From Pseudomonas zanjanensis (lineage in GTDB: Bacteria; Pseudomonadota; Gammaproteobacteria; Pseudomonadales; Pseudomonadaceae), in contig NZ_JABWRB020000007.1 of the NCBI RefSeq assembly GCF_014268745.2, forward strand, positions 1 through 64,000: 64,000 nt of DNA. Direction: 5' to 3'. Positions 36,767-46,477 of this stretch are shown piece after piece; the first letter of the stretch is position 1, and each line of letters begins with the position of its first letter. The position numbers and the translations under genes are program-made. The notes below the pieces were generated by a model that did no database searches, had not been told where the DNA came from, and was given only the letters and a program-made list of their open reading frames with translations.

Positions 36767-38701
36767 CTAAGCCCTGAACTGCCCCAGGCTGGCCTTCAAC
36801 TGCGCCGCCAGACTGTCCAGCACCTTGCCGCTGGCAGTGGTCTCAACGACAGCCTGGGCCGCCTTCTCGGCCTGGGCATGGATGGTTTCCACCCGCCCAC
36901 GCACCGCTTGCGCGCCCTGGGCTTGATGGGCCGCCGCCTGGGTCGCCAGACCGATGGCCGCATGCACCTGCTCGACGGACGCCTGCACCGACTGCTGCAG
37001 CCGCGCGCTGTCACGCAACACCAACAAACCTTCGCTGGCCTGACGCCCCGCCTGGCCAATGGCGGCCACCGCCTCGCGAGCGCCTTGCTGCAAGGCCACG
37101 ATGTGCGCCTGGATATCGCCCGTCGAGCTCTGGGTCTTGCTCGCCAACGCCCGCACCTCGTCCGCTACCACCGCAAACCCGCGCCCGGTTTCCCCGGCCC
37201 GCGCCGCCTCGATGGCCGCGTTCAGGGCCAGCAAGTTGGTCTGCTCGGCAATGCCATGAATCACCGTCAGCACCACTTCAATCTGTTCGCTCTGCTGCGC
37301 CAGGCGCTCGATCACTTTCGCCCCGGTGTCCACCTGGCCGGCCAGCGCCTCGATCAAGCCGCCGACCTTGGCCGAAGTCCGGGTGTTTTCATCGGTGGCC
37401 TGGCGGATTTCCACCACTTGTTGCAGCGCCGCCTGCATTGCCTGACTTTCCGATTGAGCTTCGTCAGCCATTTGCGACAGCGCACGCAGGCTCTCGGCCA
37501 CTTCATCGCGCTGCATCCCGGCCGCCGCGTCGGCGCCGGAGTTGCGCAAGGTCATCGCGCCGATTTCCACGCCGGTACGCTGGGCCACATCGCCCGCCTC
37601 GCGCACGATGGGTTGCAACTTATCCACAAAGCGATTGACCGCCGAGGCCATGTCGCCGATTTCGTCCTTGCTGTTGATTTGCACACGCTTGGTCAGGTCA
37701 CCCTCGCCCGCCGCCAGGTCGTTCATGGCGGCGATCAGCAGCTTCAAGCGATTGACCACTCGACGCCCCAGCACCACGGCCAGCAGCGCCAGCACGCCGA
37801 AGCCCACCAGCGCCAAGCCCAGGCCGATGCGCCAGCGCAAAGTGCCTGCGGCCTCCTGGACAGTGGAGGCGGTATTGGTTTGCATCTGCGTGGCCGTGGC
37901 CTGGGCCGACTCCAAGCGACCGCGCATGGCGGTGGCGCTGTCAGCCGCCGCGCCTTTGAGACTGTCGCCGACCAATTGGTCGCTGCTGGCGATCAAGGCC
38001 GAGAAGCGCTGGTCCAACGCCTTCAGGTCGGTTTCAACGGAAGCCGTGGAAACCCCCATCAAGACCTTGCCGATCTCTACGCCGTTGGGGTTAATCGAGG
38101 CTTCCAGGTAATACACAGATGGATCGTTCTTCGCCGCGTCCAGCACCTTGTCCAACGCCCGCTCGCCTTTGCCCTTCTCCAGCAGCGCCTTGTTGATCGG
38201 GTTTTCCCGGTTCAGGTAGCGAGTCAAGTGCTCACCGTTGGCGTCATCATAAATGACGAACAGCACGTTGGGATTGCGCTGGGCCCGACGGGCGAACTCA
38301 GAGAGGGTGGGCACGTCGTTATCCCACATGGCGCGCGGCGCAACGGACGCCAGGAGTTGCGCCATATCATTGGCGGAATCCCTCAAGTCCTTCTCCAACG
38401 TCCCACGCAACTGCGCCTGCTCGTCCTTCAGGCGAGCGGACAGCCCGGCGTTCAGTCGCTGGCGGGTATTGGCGGACAGGCTGTCCAGGCTCGACGTGAC
38501 TTCGCGCCCGGCCTGCTCCAGCTCGGTGGAGAGCTTCTGGCTGTCCGCCCCCAGCCGCGTGCCAAGGTCAGCTTCCAGCGCCGTGACGGTGCTTCGGGTC
38601 AGCGCAACGGCCACCAGCACCTGCACCAAAAGGGCGATACCCAGGGTAACGAACACAGGCCGCAATAAACGGCTTTGTAACAGTGAGAGAACGGCCGACA
38701 C
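36767..38701 (-). CDS. Methyl-accepting chemotaxis protein
   Basis: A transmembrane chemoreceptor of 644 residues. It has an N-terminal membrane span (LRPVFVTLGIALLVQVLVAV), a periplasmic sensor of roughly 250 residues (about 35-280), a second span (IGLGLALVGFGVLALLAVVL), a HAMP domain containing NDLAAGEGDLTKRVQINSKD and the highly conserved signalling tip EQTNLLALNAAIEAARAGE. The GTG at 38701 with GAGGG upstream is the best start. The ligand is unknown. It stands alone between the tRNA-Leu pair and purA. Confidence 0.88.
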   Translation of the reverse strand: MSAVLSLLQSRLLRPVFVTLGIALLVQVLVAVALTRSTVTALEADLGTRLGADSQKLSTELEQAGREVTSSLDSLSANTRQRLNAGLSARLKDEQAQLRGTLEKDLRDSANDMAQLLASVAPRAMWDNDVPTLSEFARRAQRNPNVLFVIYDDANGEHLTRYLNRENPINKALLEKGKGERALDKVLDAAKNDPSVYYLEASINPNGVEIGKVLMGVSTASVETDLKALDQRFSALIASSDQLVGDSLKGAAADSATAMRGRLESAQATATQMQTNTASTVQEAAGTLRWRIGLGLALVGFGVLALLAVVLGRRVVNRLKLLIAAMNDLAAGEGDLTKRVQINSKDEIGDMASAVNRFVDKLQPIVREAGDVAQRTGVEIGAMTLRNSGADAAAGMQRDEVAESLRALSQMADEAQSESQAMQAALQQVVEIRQATDENTRTSAKVGGLIEALAGQVDTGAKVIERLAQQSEQIEVVLTVIHGIAEQTNLLALNAAIEAARAGETGRGFAVVADEVRALASKTQSSTGDIQAHIVALQQGAREAVAAIGQAGRQASEGLLVLRDSARLQQSVQASVEQVHAAIGLATQAAAHQAQGAQAVRGRVETIHAQAEKAAQAVVETTASGKVLDSLAAQLKASLGQFRA

Positions 38702-38807
38702 GTGAAATCCCTCTACCAAACGCCATTAATTTGATGGCACTCGGAAAAGCGGTGCCTTAATGGAGTTGCATAGCAAGTGTCGTGCCGCCCGGCAGGCAGA
38801 AACGACA

Positions 38808-38831
38808 AAGGACCCTAATAAGGGCCCTTTG
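38808..38831 (-). terminator. Terminator after purA
   Basis: Hairpin AAAGG-A-CCCT / AGGG-C-CCTTT with an AATA loop (one mismatch pair), between purA and the chemoreceptor gene. Confidence 0.55.
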
Positions 38832-38851
38832 TGTGTTACATCAACGACTTA

Positions 38852-40144
38852 TCAGGCAAACGGATGACGCAGAACGATGGTTTCGTTGCGGTCCGGCCCC
38901 GTCGAAATAATGTCGATCGGCGCGCCGACCAACTCTTCGACGCGCTTGATGTAGTTGCGCGCGGCCACCGGCAGCTCTTCCAGGGTCTTGGCGCCCACGG
39001 TCGATTCGGTCCAGCCCGGCATCTGCTCGTACACCGGCTCCAGGCCGATGTAGCTGTCGGCATCGGTCGGTGCGTCGATGACAGCGCCGTCCTGGTTCTT
39101 GTAGCCCACGCAGATGTTGATGGTTTCCAGGCCGTCCAGCACGTCCAGCTTGGTCAGGCACAGGCCCGAGATGCTGTTGACGTCGATGGCGCGACGCAGG
39201 ATGACGGCATCGAACCAGCCGCAACGACGGGCACGGCCGGTGGTGGCACCGAACTCGTGGCCACGCTTGGCCAGGAAAGCACCGACGTCGTCGAACAGCT
39301 CAGTCGGGAATGGACCCGAACCGACGCGCGTGGTGTAGGCCTTGGTGATGCCCAGGATGTAGTCCAGGTACATCGGGCCGAAACCCGAACCGGTGGCGAT
39401 GCCGCCGGCGGTGGTGTTGGAGCTGGTGACGTACGGGTAGGTACCGTGGTCGATATCCAGCAGCGAACCCTGGGCACCTTCGAACATGATGTCCTTGCCG
39501 GCGCGACGCAGCTCGTGCAGCTCGGCGGTGACGTCGAGCATCATCGGCTTGAGCAGCTCGGCGTATTCCATGCACTCATCCAGGGTTTTCTGGAAGTCGA
39601 TGGCCGGCTCTTTGTAGTAATTGACCAGGACGAAGTTGTGGTAGTCCAGCAACTCACCCAGCTTGGCGGCGAAACGCTCACGGTGGAACAGGTCACCGAT
39701 GCGCAGACCACGACGGGCCACCTTGTCTTCGTAGGCCGGGCCGATGCCACGACCGGTGGTGCCGATCTTCAGCTCGCCACGGGCCTTTTCACGGGCCTGG
39801 TCCAGCGCAACGTGGTAGGACAGGATCAGCGGGCAGGACGGGCTGATACGCAGGCGCTCGCGCACCGGTACGCCTTTTTCTTCCAGCTTGATGATTTCCC
39901 GCAGCAAGGCGTCGGGCGCAACCACCACACCGTTGCCGATCAGGCACTGGACGCCTTCGCGCAGCACGCCCGACGGAATCAGGTGCAGGACGGTTTTCTC
40001 ACCGTCGATGACCAAGGTGTGGCCTGCGTTGTGGCCACCCTGGTAGCGCACTACGGCGGCAGCATGTTCGGTCAGCAGATCAACGATCTTGCCTTTGCCC
40101 TCATCACCCCACTGGGTGCCCAGGACTACGACATTCTTACCCAT
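38852..40144 (-). CDS. purA: Adenylosuccinate synthetase
   Basis: Joins IMP and aspartate with GTP to give adenylosuccinate, the first committed step to AMP. The 430-residue sequence starts MGKNVVVLGTQWGDEGKGK with the GDEGKGK GTP loop, followed by RYQGGHNAGHT, TTGRGIGPAYEDK near 128, EGAQGSLLDIDHGTYPYVTS near 220 and TTGRARRCGWFD near 300. Start at 40144 is dictated by this conserved N-terminus. It lies downstream of hisZ, as in other pseudomonads. Confidence 0.96.
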   Translation of the reverse strand: MGKNVVVLGTQWGDEGKGKIVDLLTEHAAAVVRYQGGHNAGHTLVIDGEKTVLHLIPSGVLREGVQCLIGNGVVVAPDALLREIIKLEEKGVPVRERLRISPSCPLILSYHVALDQAREKARGELKIGTTGRGIGPAYEDKVARRGLRIGDLFHRERFAAKLGELLDYHNFVLVNYYKEPAIDFQKTLDECMEYAELLKPMMLDVTAELHELRRAGKDIMFEGAQGSLLDIDHGTYPYVTSSNTTAGGIATGSGFGPMYLDYILGITKAYTTRVGSGPFPTELFDDVGAFLAKRGHEFGATTGRARRCGWFDAVILRRAIDVNSISGLCLTKLDVLDGLETINICVGYKNQDGAVIDAPTDADSYIGLEPVYEQMPGWTESTVGAKTLEELPVAARNYIKRVEELVGAPIDIISTGPDRNETIVLRHPFA

Positions 40145-40198
40145 AACACTTGTCCTCATTCGCGCAAACTTGGTGCCGGCTTCGGCCGGCGGGAAAAC

Positions 40199-41386
40199 TC
40201 AAGAAGCCAGCGGCAATACTTGCCAAAGCCCGTTCTGCTGAATCAATTGCCGGTCGCAGTCCGCTTCACGGGCGGCGGCCAAAGGTTGCCCTGGCAAAGC
40301 CTGGACAACACGCTGACCCTCACTGCGCAACTGGCAGACCGCCTGCCAGAGTGCCGCATCCGTACTGTCAGGCATCCAGATACCGCCAGACGGTAGCTCG
40401 ACTTCAGCACGCCCCAGGGTCACCAGGGTTTTCAAATCGGTGGAGAAACCGGTCGCCGGACGGGCACGACCAAAGTCAGCGCCGATGTCGTCATAACGGC
40501 CGCCCTGGGCGATGGACTGCCCCACGCCCGGTACGAACACCGCGAACACGACACCGGTGTGGTAGTGATAACCGCGCAACTCGCCCAGGTCGAAATACAG
40601 CGGCAACTCGGGGAAGCGCACCGACAGACGCTCGGCAATCGCCAGCAAGTCGTCCAGCGCGGCCAACACCGGCGCCGGTGCATGGGCCAGGCGTTCACGG
40701 GCCGCGACCAATACTTCACGCCCGCCGCACAGGTCCACCAGCGCCCGCAGCATGCCCGACAGATCGGCCGGCAGGCCCTCGGTCAGGCTGATGACTTCGT
40801 CGATGGCCTTGCGCTGCAGGGCATCGAACAGCTGCTGTTCAACTTCGCCGGACAAACCGGCCGCACGGGCCAGGCCGCGATAGATGCCGACATGCCCCAG
40901 GTCCATGTGGACATCCGGCACGTCAGCCAGTTGCAGCATGGCCAGCATCAGGCTGATGACTTCCACGTCGCTGCTCGGGCTGGCATCGCCATACAACTCG
41001 GCGCCCAATTGGATCGGGCTGCGCGAAGAGGACAAGGCGCGCGGCTGGGCATGCAGCACACTGCCGGCGTAGCACAGGCGGCTCGGGCCCTCGCGGCGCA
41101 GGGTGTGGGCGTCGATGCGCGCCACTTGCGGCGTGATGTCGGCACGAAAGCCCATCTGCCGACCCGACTGCGGGTCGATTACCTTGAAGGTGCGCAGGTC
41201 CAGGTCCTGGCCCGCGCCGGTGAGCAGGGATTCCAGGTACTCGATATGCGGGGTGACGACGAACTCGTAACCCCAGCTCTGGAACAGATCCAACACCTGC
41301 CGACGCGCCACTTCGATACGCGCAGCTTCCGGTGGCAGTACTTCTTCGATGCCATCTGGCAGCAGCCAGCGGTCTACCGTTGCCAT
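40199..41386 (-). CDS. hisZ: ATP phosphoribosyltransferase regulatory subunit HisZ
   Basis: A catalytically inactive histidyl-tRNA synthetase paralogue that combines with short-form HisG in the first step of histidine synthesis. The 395-residue sequence has class II synthetase-like motifs (FQSWGYEFVVTPHIEYLESL, FRADITPQVARIDAH and GGRYDDIGADFGRARPATGF) but ends without an anticodon-binding domain. It is clustered with purA and the hfl operon, as usual in Pseudomonas. Confidence 0.93.
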   Translation of the reverse strand: MATVDRWLLPDGIEEVLPPEAARIEVARRQVLDLFQSWGYEFVVTPHIEYLESLLTGAGQDLDLRTFKVIDPQSGRQMGFRADITPQVARIDAHTLRREGPSRLCYAGSVLHAQPRALSSSRSPIQLGAELYGDASPSSDVEVISLMLAMLQLADVPDVHMDLGHVGIYRGLARAAGLSGEVEQQLFDALQRKAIDEVISLTEGLPADLSGMLRALVDLCGGREVLVAARERLAHAPAPVLAALDDLLAIAERLSVRFPELPLYFDLGELRGYHYHTGVVFAVFVPGVGQSIAQGGRYDDIGADFGRARPATGFSTDLKTLVTLGRAEVELPSGGIWMPDSTDAALWQAVCQLRSEGQRVVQALPGQPLAAAREADCDRQLIQQNGLWQVLPLAS

Positions 41387-41712
41387 TACGCCATTCCCCT
41401 ATGGTCCGGGCGGCCAGCTTTCGGACTGGCCTTGAGTGAAGCAGAAAATACCTGCGCCAGGCGCGCAGCTTGGGCAAAAAACGCGCAAGAGCGACGTGAC
41501 GAATGGCCCATCATCGGCCTCGCCCGGCACTTTCCTCGAAAAACCTGTCGAGTCGTTCAACCCGACGCCTGCACCTATAAAACCGCAATCGAACGTGCAG
41601 ACGCAAAAAAGCCGGGAATTTCCCGGCTGCCGCATCATACACACGTTTTCCCAAAGGATCACCCCGCCCGACGTTTTAGCCGCCGGGCGGAGTGTCTCAG
41701 GTCAACGCCGCA
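41387..41712. other. 326-bp spacer between hflC and hisZ
   Basis: Contains the hflC terminator (41611-41637) and presumably the hisZ promoter. The only open frame here (about 87 codons on the minus strand) has a non-protein-like composition and no ribosome binding site. I see nothing else in it. Confidence 0.5.
41611..41637 (-). terminator. Rho-independent terminator of the hfq-hfl operon
   Basis: Stem GCCGGGAA / TTCCCGGC with almost no loop, followed on the minus strand by TTTTTTGC. It lies 75 bp past the hflC stop. Confidence 0.85.
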
Positions 41713-42582
41713 TCAAGGCTTGGACTTTTCCAGGTAGTGGAAGAAGTCGCTGCTTGGGTCCAGGACCAGGACGTCGGATTTGTTCGCGAAGCTTTCACGG
41801 TAGGCACGCAGGCTACGGTAGAACGCGTAGAACTCCTGATCCTGACCATAAGCCTTGGCGTAGATCGAAGCGGCCTGGGCATCACCATCACCACGGACCT
41901 CTTCCGATTCACGATAGGCTTCGGCCAGCAGCACGCGGCGTTGGCGATCGGCGTCGGCACGGATGCCTTCGGCCAGCTCGTTACCCTTGGCGCGGTGCTC
42001 GCGAGCTTCACGCTCACGCTCGGTGCTCATCCGCTCGAACACGCTGCGGTTCACTTCCTTCGGCAGGTCGATAGCCTTGACCCGGACATCGACCACTTCG
42101 ATACCCAGCTCTTTTTCCGCCATCGCATTCAGCGAACGGGTGATGTCGGCCATGAGCGCATCACGCTCGCCGGACACCACTTCATGCAGCGTGCGCTTAC
42201 CGAACTGGTCACGCAGGCCCGATTCCAGACGACGGGACAGACGCTCGTCGGCGATCTGCTTGAGGCCCGAGGTCGCGGTGTAGAAGCGCTCGGCATCCTT
42301 CACGCGCCACTTGGCGTAGGCGTCCACCATCACGGCTTTCTTTTCCAGTGTCAGGAAGCGTTGCGTCGGCGCATCCAGCGTCATCAGGCGAGCGTCGAAC
42401 TTGCGCACCTTGTTGACGTACGGCACCTTCACATGCAGCCCCGGCTGGACATCAGCCTGGACCACGCGACCGAATTGCAGCAACACCGCGCGCTCGGTCT
42501 GAGCCACGATGTAGAAGCAGTTCCAGGCAGCGATCGCCACGACGACACCGACAATAAGGGCGATCAGCGATTTATTGCTCAT
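41713..42582 (-). CDS. hflC: FtsH protease modulator HflC
   Basis: SPFH/band 7 protein that, with HflK, forms a large cage around the membrane protease FtsH and restrains it. The 289 residues comprise an N-terminal membrane anchor (SLIALIVGVVVAIAAWNCFY) and a periplasm-facing band 7 domain ending in a coiled-coil region (STEREREAREHRAKGNELAE). Its ATG overlaps the hflK stop (TGATG). Last gene of the superoperon. Confidence 0.95.
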   Translation of the reverse strand: MSNKSLIALIVGVVVAIAAWNCFYIVAQTERAVLLQFGRVVQADVQPGLHVKVPYVNKVRKFDARLMTLDAPTQRFLTLEKKAVMVDAYAKWRVKDAERFYTATSGLKQIADERLSRRLESGLRDQFGKRTLHEVVSGERDALMADITRSLNAMAEKELGIEVVDVRVKAIDLPKEVNRSVFERMSTEREREAREHRAKGNELAEGIRADADRQRRVLLAEAYRESEEVRGDGDAQAASIYAKAYGQDQEFYAFYRSLRAYRESFANKSDVLVLDPSSDFFHYLEKSKP

Positions 42583-43754
42583 CAGCGACTCTCCCTGGTA
42601 CGTGCTTGCTGTTGTTGCAGGTCCGCCGCCGCACGGGTGCTGGCCTCATTGCTGGCCGCCGTCGAACTGGCCGGTGGCGTACTGGTGTTTCGACCGCTCT
42701 CGACCATCTTGTCCAGCGGCAGGTACAGCAGATTGCTCTGGCCGTTCTTGTTGCCGGTCACGAGGACCTTGCTGGTGTTGCTGAAGACTTCCTGCATGGT
42801 GTCCAGGTACAGACGCTGGCGGGTCACTTCAGGGGCCTTGCGATATTCGGCCACCAGCTTGGTGAAGCGATCGGCCTCACCCTTGGCACGGGAGACCACT
42901 TCATCGCGGTAACCGTTGGCATCCTCGATAATGCGCTGGGCCTGGCCACGGGCTTCCGGCACGACGCCGTTGGCATAGGTTTCGGCCTGGTTGCGCGAAC
43001 GCTGCTCGTCTTCACGGGCACGGATCACGTCATCGAAGGCTTCCTGGACCTCACGCGGTGCCGCTGCGCTCTGGACGTTGACCTGGGTGACGGTGATACC
43101 GGTGCGATAGGTATCGAGGAAACGTTGCAGACGCTCCTTGATTTCGCTCGCCATCAGCTCGCGACCTTCGGTCAGCACCTGGTCCATGGCGGTGGAACCC
43201 ACCACATGGCGCAAGGCACTTTCGGTCGCGTGCTGCAAGCTGATCTCCGGCTGGTCGACGTTCAGCACGAAGTCCTGCAGGTTGGTGATCTTGTATTGCA
43301 CGGTCAGCGGCACTTCGACGATGTTCTCGTCTTCCGTGAGCATCTGGCCCTGCTTGGTGTACGCCCGCTCACGCGTGACGTTCTCCATGTACTTCTGGTC
43401 GATCGGCGGGAAATAGATGTTCAGGCCCGGGCCAACCGTCTCGTAGTACTTGCCGAAGCGCAGCACCACGGCTTGCTCCTGTTCGTCCACGACATAGACC
43501 GCGCTGTACAGCCAGACAGCCGCCAGCACGACGAGGCCGATGCCGAGCAGGCCGAAACCGCCGCCCTTGCCCGAGCGACCACCGCCCTCATCACCGCGTT
43601 TTTTACCACCACCGAACAAACCGTTCAGGCTTTCCTGCAGCTTTCGGAAGGCCTCGTCGAGATCCGGCGGCCCCTTGCGGTCGCCGTTGTTACGACGCTT
43701 GCCACCCCAAGGATCCTGATTATTCGAGTTGCCACCCGGCTCATTCCAAGCCAT
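42582..43754 (-). CDS. hflK: FtsH protease modulator HflK
   Basis: Partner of HflC, 390 residues. It has a Gly/Asn-rich cytoplasmic N-terminus (MAWNEPGGNSNNQDPWGG), a membrane span near 75-95 (GLLGIGLVVLAAVWLYSAVY), a band 7 domain, and a C-terminal coil and low-complexity tail. The ATG at 43754 has GGAGAG upstream; the 82-codon longer frame runs through the hflX-hflK gap and is rejected. Confidence 0.95.
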   Translation of the reverse strand: MAWNEPGGNSNNQDPWGGKRRNNGDRKGPPDLDEAFRKLQESLNGLFGGGKKRGDEGGGRSGKGGGFGLLGIGLVVLAAVWLYSAVYVVDEQEQAVVLRFGKYYETVGPGLNIYFPPIDQKYMENVTRERAYTKQGQMLTEDENIVEVPLTVQYKITNLQDFVLNVDQPEISLQHATESALRHVVGSTAMDQVLTEGRELMASEIKERLQRFLDTYRTGITVTQVNVQSAAAPREVQEAFDDVIRAREDEQRSRNQAETYANGVVPEARGQAQRIIEDANGYRDEVVSRAKGEADRFTKLVAEYRKAPEVTRQRLYLDTMQEVFSNTSKVLVTGNKNGQSNLLYLPLDKMVESGRNTSTPPASSTAASNEASTRAAADLQQQQARTRESR

Positions 43755-43839
43755 AGCGCTCTCCATCTGATAAAGCAAAGACGCACCCACGGCGCGCCGA
43801 CCAATGCTACAGAATGCCTGACACCGCTTTCTCAGGCTT

Positions 43840-45141
43840 TTATTGCAAAGTGTGTTGCTCGATGAATTCCATCGGTTGCAGCCCTTCGCGACTGACCAGC
43901 CGGTTGAGCTCCGACCGAGGCAGGCGAACAGCCAGCAGGCAGACACCTTCTTCGTCGTGTTCTTCTTTTTGCACGGCCCCCAGCTCGAAAAACTGCGCAC
44001 GAAGCCGGGCGAAACGTTGCGGCAACTTCAGGGTGCCGACAAACAGATCATTGCCCAACAGCTCGGCCACGGCCTGCTTGAGCAGGTCCAGGCCGGTGCC
44101 GTCACGGGCCGACAGCCAGACCCGTTGCGGCTTGCCATCGGCATCGCGCTGGATCTGCGGCTCCACGCCTTCGAGCAAATCGAGTTTGTTGTATACCTCG
44201 AGGATCGGCAAGTCCTGGGCTCCGATCTCGCCCAGCACCACCATCACCTGCTCGATCTGCAGCATCCGGTCCGGCTCGGCGGCATCGATCACGTGCAACA
44301 GCAGGTCGGAGTTGCTCGACTCTTCGAGCGTAGCCCGGAAAGCCTCGACCAGCTTATGCGGCAGGTGACGGATGAAGCCCACGGTGTCGGCCAGCACGAT
44401 CGGCCCGAGGTCGTCCAGGTCGAGCCGGCGCAGGGTCGGGTCGAGCGTGGCGAACAACTGGTCGGCGGCGTAGACGTCGGATTGGGTGACATTGTTGAAC
44501 AGGGTCGATTTGCCGGCGTTGGTATAACCCACCAGTGAAACCGTCGGGATATCCGCGCGCTTGCGACCGCGGCGCGACTGCTCGCGCTGGCTGCGGACCT
44601 TTTCCAGCCGCCCCTTGATCTGGCGCAGGCGAACCCGCAACAGGCGTCGGTCGGTTTCCAGCTGGGTTTCACCCGGGCCGCGCAGGCCGATACCGCCTTT
44701 CTGCCGCTCAAGGTGAGTCCAGCCGCGAACCAGCCGCGTACTCATGTGCTCAAGCTGGGCCAGTTCGACCTGGAGCTTGCCCTCATGGGTGCGGGCGCGC
44801 TGGGCGAAGATATCGAGGATCAACCCCGTGCGGTCGATCACGCGACACTCGAAGACACGTTCGAGGTTACGTTCCTGACTGGGCGTGAGGATGTGATTGA
44901 AAATCACCAGATCGACCCGCTCGGCCTTGACCAGGTCGCGCAACTCCTCGACCTTGCCACTGCCGATCAGGAACTTGGCGGTTGGCCGATGACGCGGCAC
45001 GTTGAAAAACGCGACGGTCTCGGCGCCGGCCGAAAGTGCCAATTCCTGAAACTCCTGCGGATCTTCGCGCGCCTCAGGGTCCTGTCCATCCAAGTGAACG
45101 AGAATGGCTCGTTCACCACCACCGTGGCGCTCAAAGAACAA
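43840..45141 (-). CDS. hflX: Ribosome-associated GTPase HflX
   Basis: A 433-residue GTPase that binds the 50S subunit and splits stalled ribosomes after stress. The N-terminal HflX domain (FFERHGGGERAILVHLDGQD and RPTAKFLIGSGKVEELRDLV) is followed by the G domain with GYTNAGKSTLFN near 204, the switch region DPTLRRLDL, DTVGFIRHLPH near 250 and NKLDLLEG near 315. It starts 12 bp after hfq, within the same operon. Confidence 0.95.
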   Translation of the reverse strand: MFFERHGGGERAILVHLDGQDPEAREDPQEFQELALSAGAETVAFFNVPRHRPTAKFLIGSGKVEELRDLVKAERVDLVIFNHILTPSQERNLERVFECRVIDRTGLILDIFAQRARTHEGKLQVELAQLEHMSTRLVRGWTHLERQKGGIGLRGPGETQLETDRRLLRVRLRQIKGRLEKVRSQREQSRRGRKRADIPTVSLVGYTNAGKSTLFNNVTQSDVYAADQLFATLDPTLRRLDLDDLGPIVLADTVGFIRHLPHKLVEAFRATLEESSNSDLLLHVIDAAEPDRMLQIEQVMVVLGEIGAQDLPILEVYNKLDLLEGVEPQIQRDADGKPQRVWLSARDGTGLDLLKQAVAELLGNDLFVGTLKLPQRFARLRAQFFELGAVQKEEHDEEGVCLLAVRLPRSELNRLVSREGLQPMEFIEQHTLQ

Positions 45142-45153
45142 AGGAGGCTCCTA

Positions 45154-45414
45154 TCAGGCGTTACCCGGTTCAGCGTCACCGCCTTCGGATTCGGTTGCGC
45201 TAGGCAGACGAATTGGACGAACGGGCACCACTGTCGAGATCGCGTGCTTGTAGACCATCTGGCTGACGGTGTTTTTCAGAAGGATGACGAACTGGTCGAA
45301 AGACTCGATCGTGCCTTGCAGTTTGATCCCGTTGACCAGATAGATGGACACCCCAACTTTCTCTTTACGTAAAGTGTTCAAGTAAGGGTCTTGTAGCGAA
45401 TGCCCTTTTGACAT
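45154..45414 (-). CDS. hfq: RNA chaperone Hfq
   Basis: Hexameric Sm-like protein that pairs small RNAs with mRNAs and, in Pseudomonas, works with Crc in carbon catabolite repression. The 86 residues contain Sm1 (VSIYLVNGIKLQGTIESFD) and Sm2 (MVYKHAISTVVP) and the N-terminal MSKGHSLQDPYLNTLRKE. The C-terminal tail is short, as in other pseudomonads. ATG at 45414 has AAAGGAG upstream. It lies between miaA and hflX. Confidence 0.97.
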   Translation of the reverse strand: MSKGHSLQDPYLNTLRKEKVGVSIYLVNGIKLQGTIESFDQFVILLKNTVSQMVYKHAISTVVPVRPIRLPSATESEGGDAEPGNA

Positions 45415-45505
45415 GTGCCGCACTCCTTTAAGGATCAATAATAAAAATCGGAATCAGATGGCTTGGGCCGTCACACCCCCAAGGATAGACGGCAATTGCA
45501 AGGAC

Positions 45506-46477
45506 TCAGCTCAATATGGAGATGGTCCCGAGGTATTTCAAGGCGCGTGGCAGATTGTCGCAATCGAGACTGTCGAGCCAATGCAGGTCAGTCCAGCTGC
45601 GCAGCCAGGTGAACTGGCGTTTCGCCAATTGGCGCGTGGCAATGATCCCACGCTCCTGCATCTCGGCTGACGTCAGCTTGCCGTCCAGGTAATCCCAGAC
45701 TTGTCGATAACCTACCGCACGCATAGACGGCAACCCGGCATGCAGGTCACTTCGCTCACGCAGGGCTACGACCTCGTCTATGAACCCCTGTTCCAACATT
45801 AATGTGAATCTTTGTTCAATTCGCCGATGCAGCACTTGCCGGTTCGCCGGAGCGATGGCCAGATTCGCGACAGTATAGGGCAATTGTTGCAGTCCCGAAG
45901 CGGCTGCTTCAGTACTTTGCGCAGTTTGTCGCTGGCGCAGGGCAGTCATGCTCTGGCCACTGACCCGATAAACCTCCAGGGCTCGACTCAGTCGCTGCGG
46001 GTCATTGGGGTGAATACGCGCTGCCGATTCCGGGTCGATGACCGCCAATTGCTCGTGCAGGGCTTGCCAGCCCAGGCGCGCGGCTTCTTCTTCAATCTGC
46101 GCGCGCACCTCGGGATCGGCCGCCGGCATGTCCGCCAGCCCCTCGACCAAGGCCTTGTAATACAGCATCGTGCCGCCCACCAGCAGGGGGATCTTGCCCC
46201 GCGCGGTGATTTCGGCCATGGCCTGGAGCGCGTCACGGCGGAAATCGGCCGCCGAATAGGCCTCGGCCGGGTCGAGGATGTCGATCAGGCGGTGGGGGAA
46301 TTCGGCCAGCAACGCTTTCGACGGCTTGGCGGTGCCGATGTCCATGCCCCGGTAGACCAAGGCCGAATCGACGCTGATCAATTCGCAGGGCAGGACCTTG
46401 GTCAACTCAATGGCCAGGTCGGTCTTGCCGGCGGCGGTCGGGCCCATCAGGAAAATCGCGGGTGGCAACGGGTTCAT
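45506..46477 (-). CDS. miaA: tRNA dimethylallyltransferase MiaA
   Basis: Adds a dimethylallyl group to A37 of tRNAs that read codons starting with U. The 323-residue sequence has the P-loop MGPTAAGKTDLA near 11, SVDSALVYRGMDIGTAKP near 36 and LVGGTMLYYKAL near 100. The ATG at 46477 overlaps the mutL stop (TGATG), so it is translationally coupled. The longer frame upstream lies inside mutL and is rejected. Confidence 0.96.
   Translation of the reverse strand: MNPLPPAIFLMGPTAAGKTDLAIELTKVLPCELISVDSALVYRGMDIGTAKPSKALLAEFPHRLIDILDPAEAYSAADFRRDALQAMAEITARGKIPLLVGGTMLYYKALVEGLADMPAADPEVRAQIEEEAARLGWQALHEQLAVIDPESAARIHPNDPQRLSRALEVYRVSGQSMTALRQRQTAQSTEAAASGLQQLPYTVANLAIAPANRQVLHRRIEQRFTLMLEQGFIDEVVALRERSDLHAGLPSMRAVGYRQVWDYLDGKLTSAEMQERGIIATRQLAKRQFTWLRSWTDLHWLDSLDCDNLPRALKYLGTISILS

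Noticed and set aside
37620..37628. Perfect TTATCCACA DnaA box
   Set aside because: It is inside the chemoreceptor gene and encodes part of its HAMP-proximal region; a single site with no companions is expected by chance.
36725..38668. Plus-strand open frame of about 650 codons opposite the chemoreceptor gene
   Set aside because: Antisense shadow; Gln/His/Arg-rich, starts in REP sequence.
41399..41662. Possible small gene between hflC and hisZ
   Set aside because: The 87-codon minus-strand frame overlaps a terminator, has unlikely composition (many Cys, Gly and Pro) and no ribosome binding site.
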